A DNA stretch of 64,000 nt from Pseudomonadota bacterium (GCA_947455195.1 CANGMI010000004.1:1-64000), one strand, 5' to 3'. Shown: positions 16,424 through 25,622, counted from the first letter of the stretch. Made by a program: numbers and translations. Notes: a model not told the origin generated them from the sequence alone.

Positions 16424-17671
16424 TCAGAGCCCCATCTGCGTGCGGTAGGAATGCCAGAAGTTGCGCAAGCCCTTTTCCGACAGCTTGGTGCTGCCCCCGG
16501 AGACGAGGTCCTTGCCGCCCATTTCGATGAATGACGCGGTGTCAGCCGAGCCAGCCGTACCGCGACGCACCATCTGGCATACCGCCGTGTCTTCCATCGA
16601 CACGAGTCCGGCCGAGCCCGCCAGGTTGGTCTGAAACAGGCGCATGTCGGTCATCTCCGGCGTGTCATCAGCGAAGCCGATGTAGATCCAGTTCAGGTCG
16701 GTGCTCCCCGGTCCGGTCGGTACCAGTTGCCGCACCGCGATGCTGTTGCTGATCTGGTGCAGCACGAACGTCGGGTAGAGCGTCAGGATCTGGATGTTGA
16801 TGCCGTCGCCGTACTCGTCCACCCACTTCAGGATGCTCGGATCCTCGAGTTTGAACCCCTCGTTGTGGGAACGCAGGGTCGAGGCGGTTTCCTTGTAATC
16901 GCTGCTCGGCTTGTCGGTACCGACCTTGGTGTAGAAGTACTGGTGACGTCCGCTGCGGTCGATCACGAGGGCCGATTCCTGGCCCTGGCGGGATAGCCCG
17001 AACGTGGCGTAGAAGGTGTGCAGGATGTTGGCGTGCAGCGAGTCACGCGGGTTCTCGTGATAGTTCTTCCAGTTCGCCGAGAATCGCTGGGTGTCGTAGC
17101 CGAGCACCTTGAGCGGTCGGTTCAGGACACGCTTGATGCCTGCCCCGACCTCGCCCAGCCATTCCTCGATGGGCGGCAAGTCGTGCGCGACGCTTGCGAA
17201 CACCAGGCCGCAGAACGTGGTGCAGGCCAGTTTCTGCAGCCCATGGTCTTCGAGCCGGAAGTCGGCGGGCAGGCCTCCTTCACCCTTGATGCCGCGGCGG
17301 AAGGCGGCCGACTTGAGGTCGCCCTGCAGGCTGAAGATCCAGGCGTGATAGACGCAGTAGAACTCGTCGGCCTTTCCGTGCGACTTGCTGCAGACCAGAT
17401 TGCCGCGGTGCGCACAGCGATTGACCATGGCACGCACCGTGCCGGATTCGTCCCGGCAGACGATGACCGGCATGTCACCGATGTGGGTGCTCTTGAAGGA
17501 GCCCGGGTCAGGTACTTCGGCCTCGAGTCCCACGAAGTGCCAGTTGCGACCACGGAAGATCTCGCGCTGCTCACGGGCATAGATGGCGGGATCCTCGAAC
17601 ACCCAGTAGGGTGCGCGGCTCGGCCCTTCGGGTGGCCAGGTGTAGTCCCGTGCCTCGAGAACGCTGCTCAT
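16424..17671 (-). CDS. Rieske aromatic-ring-hydroxylating dioxygenase, large (alpha) subunit
   Basis: The 415-residue protein is the catalytic part of a Rieske non-heme iron oxygenase. The [2Fe-2S] ligands are Cys86, His88, Cys106 and His109 (CAHRG...CVYHAW). The mononuclear iron site is in ENPRDSLHANILH, with Asp210 as the bridging acid and His213 and His218 as ligands. Translation starts behind GGAGG. The enzyme dihydroxylates or demethylates an aromatic acid, but its substrate cannot be read from the sequence. The ferredoxin and reductase it needs are not encoded nearby, so they must come from elsewhere. A run of ten C residues (coding strand) lies in its promoter region. Confidence 0.92.
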   Translation of the reverse strand: MSSVLEARDYTWPPEGPSRAPYWVFEDPAIYAREQREIFRGRNWHFVGLEAEVPDPGSFKSTHIGDMPVIVCRDESGTVRAMVNRCAHRGNLVCSKSHGKADEFYCVYHAWIFSLQGDLKSAAFRRGIKGEGGLPADFRLEDHGLQKLACTTFCGLVFASVAHDLPPIEEWLGEVGAGIKRVLNRPLKVLGYDTQRFSANWKNYHENPRDSLHANILHTFYATFGLSRQGQESALVIDRSGRHQYFYTKVGTDKPSSDYKETASTLRSHNEGFKLEDPSILKWVDEYGDGINIQILTLYPTFVLHQISNSIAVRQLVPTGPGSTDLNWIYIGFADDTPEMTDMRLFQTNLAGSAGLVSMEDTAVCQMVRRGTAGSADTASFIEMGGKDLVSGGSTKLSEKGLRNFWHSYRTQMGL

Positions 17672-17707
17672 GATGATCCTCCGCTGCGATTGCTTCGACG
17701 ACGCGCG

Positions 17708-17740
17708 ATGATAGCACCGGGGGGGGGGCCTCCCGGGGGG
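17708..17740 (-). promoter_or_regulatory. Candidate Rieske-oxygenase promoter with a homopolymer in the spacer
   Basis: On the minus strand a -10-like TATCAT (17708-17713) lies 36 bases before the alpha-subunit start codon. Immediately upstream is a run of ten C residues (17719-17728) filling the position of the -35/-10 spacer. No good -35 hexamer is visible at the standard distance. A homopolymer of this length is prone to slippage. Confidence 0.35.
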
Positions 17741-17879
17741 CAGGTCGCCCGTCTCGAAGGCATGATTCGCCGCGAAAGGGGAAGCCGGTTTGACAGCAGT
17801 TTCTGCCCACTTGAGGTGAGCAGTCCCGGGACAATCGAGCGACGCGAATCGCGCTACTCGATCGCGACCCCTGTCACGA

Positions 17880-17904
17880 GATATCCACAGAATCTGTGGA
17901 TATC
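17880..17904. promoter_or_regulatory. Perfect 12-bp palindrome with a 1-base centre, candidate operator
   Basis: GATATCCACAGA and its exact reverse complement TCTGTGGATATC flank one A. It lies 209 bases upstream of the Rieske alpha start and 20 bases beyond the end of the pirin gene. There is no U-tract. Each arm contains ATATCCACA, one base from the DnaA box consensus TTATCCACA. Confidence 0.5.
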
Positions 17905-17993
17905 GCGCGTGTTGCGACAGGTAAGTGATTGCGCGAAATGGGGTTTGATGAACTGAGCAGCGGGTGATCGGGTCCGCAGGCAGCGCAGCGTGC

Positions 17994-18860
17994 TCAGAAA
18001 CGCCCGGCGTTGAAGTCCTCGACGGCAGCGATGATTTCTTCGCGCGTATTCATCACGAAGGGCCCGTATCGGGCAATGGGTTCGTGCAGGGCGAGTCCCG
18101 CCACGAGAATGAGGCGGGCCGGCTGGTTGAGCGCGGCTGCACAAAACGTATCACCGGGTCCCAGAAGCCCGAGTTCGCCTCGGTCGAGTACGCGCGATGC
18201 GGCCGCCTGGCCGACGCTGGCCGAGCCTGCATACAGGTAACAGAATGCGCTGAGGTCGCCGGCCAGCGGCAACGCCGTGCTGGCTCCGGCGGGAAGGTGG
18301 ATGTCCAGATACACCGGGCGGGTCGCGATGCCGCTCACCGGGCCGGTCACGCCGGCGACTGAACCAGCCAGCACGCGCACGACCACGTCATCGGCGATTG
18401 TCACCTCGGGGATGGCATCGGGGGCGATGTCCTGGTAGCGGGGTGCCGTCATCTTGTCGGCGGCTGGCAGGTTCACCCAGAGTTGAAATCCCCACAGCAG
18501 GCCATCTTCCTGCTCGGGCATCTCGGAGTGGATCAGCCCCCGTCCGGCGGTCATCCACTGCACGCTGCCTGGCGTGAGCAGTCCGGCGTTGCCCTGGTTG
18601 TCGGCATGTCGCATGCGACCGGCCAGCATGTAGGTCACGGTTTCGAAGCCGCGGTGAGGATGATCGGGAAACCCGCCGATGTAGTCGCCCGGGGTGTCCG
18701 AACGGAATTCGTCGAGCAGCAGGAAGGGGTCGACCTGCGGCAGTCCGGGCCCGCCGATGATGCGCGTGAGCCTGACGCCTGCCCCGTCACTGGCAGCCTG
18801 CCCGCGGGTCACGCGGGTCACGGTTCGAACGTTTACCGGCCCAGAGGCGGTGGCATTCAT
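17994..18860 (-). CDS. Pirin family protein (bicupin)
   Basis: The 288-residue protein has the pirin double-cupin layout. The metal ligands are visible in the N-terminal cupin: His67 and His69 in DHPHRGFE, His111 and Glu113 in GLIHSE. The lid segment VQWMTAGRG precedes the second pair. Pirins bind iron; some act as quercetin dioxygenases and others as redox-sensitive partners of metabolic enzymes, so the role is open. Start ATG at 18860 follows AGGAGA. It is divergent from the RND adaptor gene, 122 bases away. Confidence 0.9.
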   Translation of the reverse strand: MNATASGPVNVRTVTRVTRGQAASDGAGVRLTRIIGGPGLPQVDPFLLLDEFRSDTPGDYIGGFPDHPHRGFETVTYMLAGRMRHADNQGNAGLLTPGSVQWMTAGRGLIHSEMPEQEDGLLWGFQLWVNLPAADKMTAPRYQDIAPDAIPEVTIADDVVVRVLAGSVAGVTGPVSGIATRPVYLDIHLPAGASTALPLAGDLSAFCYLYAGSASVGQAAASRVLDRGELGLLGPGDTFCAAALNQPARLILVAGLALHEPIARYGPFVMNTREEIIAAVEDFNAGRF

Positions 18861-18940
18861 GCATCTTCTCCTCTGGGAGTTGGCGTGCCGGCAAGGCATC
18901 AGCGGGTTTTTGCGCTGCACAATCCCGCTGGGTCGAAGTA

Positions 18941-18946
18941 TATAAT
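18941..18946 (+). promoter_or_regulatory. TATAAT box before the first RND efflux operon
   Basis: A perfect TATAAT lies 37 bases before the GTG start of the adaptor gene. The expected -35 position (CACAAT) is a poor match, so this is only a candidate. Confidence 0.3.
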
Positions 18947-18982
18947 CAGAGGTATCCATGTGCTTCATTTCCGGGCCCGAAC

Positions 18983-20197
18983 GTGACGCGACCTCTTCTG
19001 TTGAATCCTGGTGCCGCGGCGCCCTCCCGGTTCTGGCGCGTTGCCGGGGCATGCGAGCGCGCAAAAGCCGTAGCTGTCGGTCGTCGCCTCGTCGGCCTGG
19101 CGTTTGCTGCCGCCGGTTGTCTGCTCTCGGCATGTGGCGATCGCGGCGCGGCGCCTGCACCCGGTGCTGCGCCTGCGGCGCAGGGAGCGGCGGCGCCCGC
19201 GGTGTCGGTCACGGTCGTCGAGGCCAGGCGCGAGGCGGTGCCCGTGACGGTTGATGCCGTCGGGCAGGCGCTGGGGTCCCGCGAGATCGAAATCCGGGCC
19301 CGGGTGAGCGGCATACTCGAGCAGCGAACCTATCAGGAGGGGGCGCCGGTCGCGGCAGGTGCTGAACTCTTCCGTATCGATCGCAAGCCATTCGAGATCG
19401 CGCTGGCCCAGGCGCGAGCCAATCTGTCGCAGGCCAAGGCAAGGCGTGACCAGGCTCGGCGCGAAGCCTTGCGCTTGAAGCCGCTCGCCGATGAGCGTGC
19501 GGTGAGCCGCAAGGAGGCCGATGATGCACTGTCTCTGCTCGATCAGTACGAGGCGGGGCTGGCGCAGGTCGAGGCGCAGGTCAAGGACGCCGAACTCAAC
19601 CTCTCCTACACCAGCGTGACGGCGCCGATCGCCGGGGTCACCGGGCGTGCCTTGCGTTCCGAGGGCGCGCTGGTAACCGCGGGCAGCGAGAGCAGCCTTC
19701 TGACGACACTGGTGCAGGTCGATCCGGTCTGGGTGCTCTTTTCAGTTACCCAGCCCGAGTACGAGCGCATTCGCAGCGCGGGCGCGCGCGCTCGTGTCAA
19801 GGTGCTCAATGCGGCCGGTGTTCCGGGCACTGCAACCGGCTTGATCAATTTTTCCGCGTCCACCGTCGACGCGCGCCTGTCGACCGTACAACTGCGTGCC
19901 AGCTTTCCGAACCCGCAGCGCGAGTGGTTGCCCGGGCAATTCGTGCGCGTGCGTGTACTGGCCGGGGAGCAGCAGGCGTTTCTGATTCCTCAGCAAGCGG
20001 TGTCCCAGGGCGAACTCAACCGGTCGGTCTGGATCGTCGGTGCCGAAGGCAAGGCCACCCCGCGTGTCGTTCAGACCGGGGTCTGGGCGGGTGCCAACTG
20101 GGTCATCACGGGTGGGCTGGAGCCCGGCGATCGCGTCATCATCGACAATCTGATCAAGCTGCGTCCGGGTGTGCCGGTTCAGCCTGTCAGCCGCTGA
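18983..20197 (+). CDS. RND efflux periplasmic adaptor (membrane fusion) lipoprotein, AcrA/MexA type
   Basis: The protein links the inner-membrane pump to the outer-membrane channel. A lipobox LLSAC places the acylated Cys at residue 51 from the GTG at 18983. The N-terminus before the hydrophobic segment is unusually long, so a start further downstream is possible. It shows a split lipoyl domain (SREIEIRARVSGILEQRTYQ and later LSYTSVTAPIAGVTG), a helical hairpin between them (about residues 140-190) and the beta-barrel segment LPGQFVRVRV. It is 18 bases upstream of the pump gene. Confidence 0.9.
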   Translation: MTRPLLLNPGAAAPSRFWRVAGACERAKAVAVGRRLVGLAFAAAGCLLSACGDRGAAPAPGAAPAAQGAAAPAVSVTVVEARREAVPVTVDAVGQALGSREIEIRARVSGILEQRTYQEGAPVAAGAELFRIDRKPFEIALAQARANLSQAKARRDQARREALRLKPLADERAVSRKEADDALSLLDQYEAGLAQVEAQVKDAELNLSYTSVTAPIAGVTGRALRSEGALVTAGSESSLLTTLVQVDPVWVLFSVTQPEYERIRSAGARARVKVLNAAGVPGTATGLINFSASTVDARLSTVQLRASFPNPQREWLPGQFVRVRVLAGEQQAFLIPQQAVSQGELNRSVWIVGAEGKATPRVVQTGVWAGANWVITGGLEPGDRVIIDNLIKLRPGVPVQPVSR

Positions 20198-20215
20198 GCG
20201 GACGGCGGGCACGGC

Positions 20216-23200
20216 ATGGGCAATTTTTCGCGTTTCTTCATTGACCGCCCGATCTTCGCGACGGTTCTTGCCATCATCATCACGCTGGCTGGCGCGGTCG
20301 CGATGTTCGCACTGCCTGTTGCACAGTATCCGGAGATTGCGCCTCCCATCATCACGGTGACTGCGAACTACCCGGGTGCAAGCGCCGAGACCCTCGCCCG
20401 GACCGTTGCGGCACCGATCGAGGAGCAGTTGTCGGGCGTCGAGAACCTCATCTATTTCAGCTCCACCGCCAGTTCGACCGGCACTCTCACGATCTCGCTC
20501 ACCTTCGAGGTTGGCACCGACGTCGACAAGGCGACCTTTCAGGTCAACAACCGGGTCAACATCGCGCTGCCACGACTGCCCGATGATGTGCGGCGCAACG
20601 GCCTCATCGTCCAGAAGCGCTCGAACGATATCCTTGTTCTCGTGGCTCTGCGCTCCGAGGACAAGGCGTTCGATACGACCTACCTCGCCAACTACGCAAC
20701 CGTCAATGTCATCGACGAGTTGAAGCGCGTCCCCGGTGTCGGTGATGTCACCCTCTTCGGTGCCGGTTATTCCATGCGTATCTGGCTGCAGCCCGATCGC
20801 ATGGCGCAACTCGGGGTCACCCCGACCGATGTGGCCAACGCGCTCAATGCCCAGAACGCCCAGTTTGCCGCAGGCAAGGTGGGCTCCGAGCCGGCGCCGC
20901 CCGGGCAGCAGCTCACTTACACCGTCACGGCCCGCGGGCGGTTGGTGTCGCCCCAGGAGTTTGGCGAGATCGTGGTTCGAGCGAGCAGTACCGGCGGGGT
21001 CTTGCGTATCCGGGATATCGCCCGGGTGGAACTCGGCGCCCAGACCTACGACACGTTCACGACGCTCGATGGCAAGCCGAGTGTCGGGATGGCGGTCTAC
21101 CTGCAGGTTGGGGCCAATGCCATCACCGTCGGCAACGCGGTCAAGCGGCGCATGGTGGAACTGAAGGGGGGCTTTTCGCCCGGGATGGAGTACCTCATTC
21201 CCTTCGACACGACCCGGGTCGTGTCGGCCTCGATCGAGGAAGTCGGCAAGACAATGCTCGAGGCCGCGATTCTGGTCGTGCTGGTGGTCTTCGTGTTCCT
21301 GCAAAGCGCGCGCGCAACACTGATTCCGGTGGTGGCGGTGCCTGTTTCTCTGATCGGAACTTTCGCCGGGCTCTACCTCGCCGGCTTCTCGATCAACACC
21401 CTCACCCTGTTCGCCATGGTGCTTTCCATCGGCATCGTGGTCGACGATGCGATCGTGGTGCTCGAGAATGTCGAGCGCCTGATGCGTGTCGAACGGATGG
21501 GCGCGCGCGATGCAGCGATCGAGGCGATGAGCGAAGTCTCAGGTGCGGTCATGGCGATCGTGCTCGTGCTGTGTGCCGTGTTCGTGCCAGTAGCCTTCCT
21601 GGGAGGGATTGCGGGGCAACTCTACAAGCAGTTCGCAGTGACGGTGGCGATCTCGGTGGTCATATCGGGCTTTGTGGCACTGACGCTGACACCCGCCCTG
21701 TGCGCGCTGATGCTGAAGGCGGGTGACCATGAGTCGCGGCTGTTTGCCCCTTTCAATCGGGGTTTCGATGCGCTTACCGGCGGGTTCATGCACTGCGTGC
21801 GCTGGATCGCGTATCGACGGGTGGTCTCGCTCGTGCTTTTCGTCGCGCTGCTCGCAGGCACGGTTGTTCTTTTCGTGCGCGCACCCACGAGTTTCGTGCC
21901 GCCTGAAGATCTCGGCTACGTCTTTGGTGCCATTCAGTTGCCCGATGGTGCGACGCTGCAGCGAACCGAGCGTACCGGGGCCCAGTTCCAGAAGATGTTC
22001 GCCGATGACCCTGCGATCGAGCATATCTTCGTCATCCGGGGCTTTGACTTGATCGGCGGTGGCAACAAGACCAACGCAGGCACGAGTTTCGTCACGCTCA
22101 AGCCCTGGGATGAACGGGCGCAGACGGCGGCGGAGGTGGCCGGTGCCATTTCGCGCAAGGGCGGCGTCTTTCGCGATGGACTCGTCATCGCGTTCAGCCC
22201 CCCTCCGATTCGCGGGCTGGGTACCGCGGGTGGATTCGAGGTCTATGTCCAGAGCCGCAGTGACCCCGATCCGAAAAAGCTCGCGCAGGTCGTTCAGACG
22301 TTTACCGCAGCCCTGAGTGCCCACCCGACACTGACTGCGGTCAAGACCTTCTACAGACCGACCGTGCCGCAGATGTTTGTCGAGGTGAATCGGGAGCAGG
22401 CCATCGCCCTCGGGGTGCCGATCACCGACATCTTCGTCGCGCTGCAGAGCACGATGGGTGCGTACTACGTCAATGACTTCAACCTGTCGGGTCGCACCTT
22501 CCGGGTGCAGTTGCAGTCTGACGCGACCTACCGTGCCGACCCCACCGATCTGGGCAACGTGCATGTGCGCACGGCAAGCGGTGAAATGATTCCGCTCAAG
22601 GCACTGGTGAGCGTCCGTCCGGTAACCGGCGCGGAACAGCTCGAGCGCTTCAACGGCTTCATCGCCGCGAAGGTTCTCGGGGCAGGGCGTCCGGGTTTCA
22701 GTTCCGGGCAGGCCATCCAGGCTGTGGAGCAGACCGCGGCACAGGTCCTGCCGGCCGGCTACACCATTGCGTGGACCGGGCAGGCATTTCAGGAGAAACG
22801 GGCTGCGAGTTCGTCGATCTTCGCGTTCGGCCTTGCCATCATCATGGTGTACCTGATTCTTGCCGCGCTCTACGAGCGCTGGGGGGTGCCGGTGGCAGTG
22901 GTCCTCGCCGTACCGTTTGCGGTGGCAGGGGCGCTGGGGTTCGTGGCGATCCGGCAGATGGACAACGACATCTACTTCCAGATCGGTCTGGTCGTGCTCA
23001 TCGGACTTGCAGCCAAGAACGCGATTCTCATCTGTGAGTTTGCGCAGCAAGGGGTGCTCGCGGGCAAGACGGCAGCCGAGGCGGCGCTCGAGGCGGCACG
23101 TCTGCGGTTCAGGCCTATCGTGATGACTTCGCTTGCCTTCGTTCTGGGCGTGGCGCCGCTGGTGATCGCCGCCGGGGCAGGGGCAGGCGCGCGCCGATCG

Positions 23201-23299
23201 ATGGGCACCGGTGTCTTCGGGGGCATGCTCGTTGCGACCTTCATTGCACCGATCTTCATCCCGATGTTCTTCACGCTGTTTTCGAGGCGGCGGACATGA
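20216..23299 (+). CDS. RND multidrug efflux transporter, AcrB/MexB (HAE1) type
   Basis: The 1027-residue inner-membrane proton antiporter begins with the characteristic FFIDRPIFATVLAIII first membrane helix. The proton-relay residues are conserved: Asp410 and Asp411 in GIVVDDAIVVLENV, and Lys934 in GLAAKNAIL, equivalent to Asp407, Asp408 and Lys940 of AcrB. Length and symmetric repeat structure match trimeric HAE1 pumps that export amphiphilic drugs, solvents or bile-type compounds. It overlaps the following outer-membrane gene by 4 bases (ATGA). Confidence 0.95.
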   Translation: MGNFSRFFIDRPIFATVLAIIITLAGAVAMFALPVAQYPEIAPPIITVTANYPGASAETLARTVAAPIEEQLSGVENLIYFSSTASSTGTLTISLTFEVGTDVDKATFQVNNRVNIALPRLPDDVRRNGLIVQKRSNDILVLVALRSEDKAFDTTYLANYATVNVIDELKRVPGVGDVTLFGAGYSMRIWLQPDRMAQLGVTPTDVANALNAQNAQFAAGKVGSEPAPPGQQLTYTVTARGRLVSPQEFGEIVVRASSTGGVLRIRDIARVELGAQTYDTFTTLDGKPSVGMAVYLQVGANAITVGNAVKRRMVELKGGFSPGMEYLIPFDTTRVVSASIEEVGKTMLEAAILVVLVVFVFLQSARATLIPVVAVPVSLIGTFAGLYLAGFSINTLTLFAMVLSIGIVVDDAIVVLENVERLMRVERMGARDAAIEAMSEVSGAVMAIVLVLCAVFVPVAFLGGIAGQLYKQFAVTVAISVVISGFVALTLTPALCALMLKAGDHESRLFAPFNRGFDALTGGFMHCVRWIAYRRVVSLVLFVALLAGTVVLFVRAPTSFVPPEDLGYVFGAIQLPDGATLQRTERTGAQFQKMFADDPAIEHIFVIRGFDLIGGGNKTNAGTSFVTLKPWDERAQTAAEVAGAISRKGGVFRDGLVIAFSPPPIRGLGTAGGFEVYVQSRSDPDPKKLAQVVQTFTAALSAHPTLTAVKTFYRPTVPQMFVEVNREQAIALGVPITDIFVALQSTMGAYYVNDFNLSGRTFRVQLQSDATYRADPTDLGNVHVRTASGEMIPLKALVSVRPVTGAEQLERFNGFIAAKVLGAGRPGFSSGQAIQAVEQTAAQVLPAGYTIAWTGQAFQEKRAASSSIFAFGLAIIMVYLILAALYERWGVPVAVVLAVPFAVAGALGFVAIRQMDNDIYFQIGLVVLIGLAAKNAILICEFAQQGVLAGKTAAEAALEAARLRFRPIVMTSLAFVLGVAPLVIAAGAGAGARRSMGTGVFGGMLVATFIAPIFIPMFFTLFSRRRT

Positions 23300-24813
23300 G
23301 GCCCGGTCGCGTGCTCTCGTCCCGGCGCAGCCGTGGCCTCGGTCTCCTGCTCCTTGCCTTGTCGCTCTCGGGTTGCATGCTGGGTCCTGACTACCGCCGA
23401 CCTGGCCTTGCGCTGCCCGACGGGTATGGCGCTGCCGGCGCATCTGGCGCCGGGGGTGGCGGCGCTCTCGAACTGCAGCCGGGCCAGGCCTGGTGGACGC
23501 TTTATCAGGATGCCAGGCTTGACGCGCTCGTGGCGGCCGCCTTTCGCAACAATGCCGATCTCAAGGTTGCGACGGCCCGCATCCTCGAGTCGGAGGCAGT
23601 GTTGCGTGAGGCTGACTCGAATCTGCTGCCACCACTCAATATCGGTGCCCTCGGGTCGGATTCACGCGTCAGCCGCGCCGGTGCGGTCGCCATTCCGTCC
23701 GGCGTTCCGGTCGTGCGTCGCGACTATCAGTTGACGACATCCACCGCTTTCGAACTCGATTTCTGGGGGCGGTTGCGTCGGGGCACCGAGGTCGCTCGGG
23801 CCCAGGCGCTGGGCTCTCGCTACGCGCGCGATACGGTTTCACTGACGCTTGCGGCAAGTGTTGCACAGACCCTGTTTGCCGTTCGCTCCGCTGACGCCCA
23901 GATCGCCCTTCTGAAGCAGAGCATTGCTACGCGCGAGGAGTCGCTCATGCTGACTCGACGCCGCGAGAAGGCGGGCGTTGCAGCCGAGATCGACGTCAAT
24001 CAGGCCGCGGAGTCGCTGGCCGATGCAAGAGCGCAATTGCATGAAATCGAGCGCCTGCGCGGCGTGGCGGCAGGGCAGTTGTCTCTCCTCACGGGCGAAC
24101 TGTCACTGATTGTCGAGCCGCTTGCCTCGACGCGCCTCGGCTTGCCGTTACCCCCGCTTCCCGAGGTGGGTCTACCCTCTACGCTCCTGGAGCGCCGGCC
24201 GGATGTCGCTGCGACCGAGGCGAGCCTCATGGCGGCGAATGCCCTCATTGGCGTGGCGCAGGCGTCACGCTTTCCGACGTTCTCGCTCACCGGCTTCCTG
24301 GGCGGGGACAGCCTTTCGATGAGTAACCTGCTCTCCGCGCCGGCCCGTATCTGGTCGGTGAGCGGCAATGTCGCGCTGCCTGTCATCGACTGGGGACGCT
24401 ATCAGGCGCGTACCGAGCAGGCGGTCGCGCGCCGGCAGCAGGCGGCAGCGACCTGGGAGAAGGCCGTGCAGGGTGCCTTTCGTGATGTGGCCGACGCCCT
24501 CACCAATCTCGCGCAGGCGCGGGCGGCAGAAGCCGACTACGCCGAGCGCGCGACCCGCTCGCGCGAGCGGCTGCGTCTGGCGCGTCTGCGCTACGAGGCC
24601 GGCTATTCGGGGTTTCTCGAAGTGCTCGATGGCGAGCGCTCGGCCAATGATGCGGCGCTCGCCGAAATCCGTAATCGTCAGGCCGTGCTGGGCTACTCGG
24701 TCGACCTCATGCGCGCGCTCGGCGGGGGCTGGTCTAAGGACAGCCTTGCACAACCCGCGGGGACCCCGAACGAGGGCGAAGCCGGCCGGATGGTGTCGCC
24801 CTTCACACGCTGA
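23296..24813 (+). CDS. Outer-membrane efflux lipoprotein, OprM/NodT type
   Basis: The 505-residue protein forms the exit duct of the tripartite pump. The lipobox LSLSGC is followed by the classic MLGPDYRRP start of the mature protein. Duplicated outer-membrane-efflux repeats are visible, including AWWTLYQDARLDALVAAAFRNNADL and LERRPDVAATEASLMAANALIGVAQASRFPT-type segments. It completes the adaptor-pump-channel operon and ends 10 bases from the convergent hemerythrin gene. Confidence 0.93.
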   Translation: MRPGRVLSSRRSRGLGLLLLALSLSGCMLGPDYRRPGLALPDGYGAAGASGAGGGGALELQPGQAWWTLYQDARLDALVAAAFRNNADLKVATARILESEAVLREADSNLLPPLNIGALGSDSRVSRAGAVAIPSGVPVVRRDYQLTTSTAFELDFWGRLRRGTEVARAQALGSRYARDTVSLTLAASVAQTLFAVRSADAQIALLKQSIATREESLMLTRRREKAGVAAEIDVNQAAESLADARAQLHEIERLRGVAAGQLSLLTGELSLIVEPLASTRLGLPLPPLPEVGLPSTLLERRPDVAATEASLMAANALIGVAQASRFPTFSLTGFLGGDSLSMSNLLSAPARIWSVSGNVALPVIDWGRYQARTEQAVARRQQAAATWEKAVQGAFRDVADALTNLAQARAAEADYAERATRSRERLRLARLRYEAGYSGFLEVLDGERSANDAALAEIRNRQAVLGYSVDLMRALGGGWSKDSLAQPAGTPNEGEAGRMVSPFTR

Positions 24814-24823
24814 GGGCGACCGA

Positions 24824-25330
24824 TCAGTGGGCGCAACCGGGGCCGCAACTCATCGCGGTTTCGGCTTCCTCGCCGCGAGCAACCATCGCCGCCCGCATCT
24901 CGGCTTGCTTCTCCTGGCTGATGCGCAGCGCTTCCGATCGGCCGGCGTCATCGAGATTGAGCCAGTAGGCGAGCATGGTGTCCATGCTGCCCGCATGCTG
25001 CGTGAACCACGGCGCCAGTTCTCGAGCGAGGACGCGACCGACTTCAATCTTGCCGTCGATCACCATCTGACGCACTTCGCGGCACAGGTTGAGAACGTTG
25101 GCATGTTCGGTGACATGGCAGTGCGCGGGCGGGAACGCAGTAGCTTCCATCCGTGCGTTCTCGTCGGCGAAATGCGTATCGCTGTGCTCGATGAAGCGGT
25201 CGAGCGCAGCCACCAGGGAGGCATCGTCAGCGTCGCCCAGCGCGTTCAGGCAGTCGACAAACTCCCGATGCGTGTCGTCCATGCGGGACTCGCCGAGGAC
25301 GAGTGCATCAGACCATTCGAGCAGTGCCAT
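24824..25330 (-). CDS. Bacteriohemerythrin with Cys-rich tail
   Basis: The 168-residue protein is a single-domain hemerythrin that binds O2 at a non-heme di-iron centre. The full ligand set is present: His21, His53 and Glu57 (HxxxE), His72 and His76 (HxxxH), and His112 and Asp117 (HxxxxD), plus a further acidic/His residue near 49. It begins LLEWSDALVLG, as in the McHr-type family. The C-terminal end SCGPGCAH has two Cys and a His, which is unusual and could bind metal or sense redox state. Likely role is cytoplasmic oxygen storage or delivery. It is transcribed away from the second RND operon. Confidence 0.9.
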   Translation of the reverse strand: MALLEWSDALVLGESRMDDTHREFVDCLNALGDADDASLVAALDRFIEHSDTHFADENARMEATAFPPAHCHVTEHANVLNLCREVRQMVIDGKIEVGRVLARELAPWFTQHAGSMDTMLAYWLNLDDAGRSEALRISQEKQAEMRAAMVARGEEAETAMSCGPGCAH

Positions 25331-25622
25331 GGCAGTGCGCCTTCCGGTTTTCGAGGAAGCACGAGTATAACGGAGTGAGCTGGTGCAGCCCTGGTCGCCA
25401 CCGTGCACCATCGGAGGTCAGTCCGGTGCGGCGTGCCCGCCGGGAGCGCCGGTCCGTGCAGTCTCTTCGAGGCGGTTCCGATCCTGCGTCGAGCGCGCCA
25501 TGGACGCCGGGAAGCTGGCACAATCTTGGCTGCCTCTGCGGCACCACGGCCCCGATCGATGTCGGGCAAGGTCGTTGCGATCGTCCGTGGCCACGTCCTG
25601 ACACCGAGCAGCACCCGAAAAC

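Larger units (their letters stand above)
17672..17993. other. Intergenic region upstream of the Rieske oxygenase genes
   Basis: Of these 322 bases, the part nearest the oxygenase holds its GGAGG site, a TATCAT box and the G10/C10 tract described separately. The part nearest the pirin gene holds a 25-base palindrome. No open frame with a recognisable product is present. Confidence 0.6.

Noticed and set aside
17880-17904. Replication origin, based on two DnaA-box-like arms
   Set aside because: Only two imperfect boxes in a palindrome, with no AT-rich unwinding region, dnaA/dnaN genes or box cluster.
21539-23443. Long open frame antisense to the first RND pump (634 codons), and a similar one antisense to the second pump at 26139-28148
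   Set aside because: GC-rich codon bias produces long antisense frames; these are rich in His, Arg, Asp and Gln, have no domain, and oppose pumps with full family signatures.
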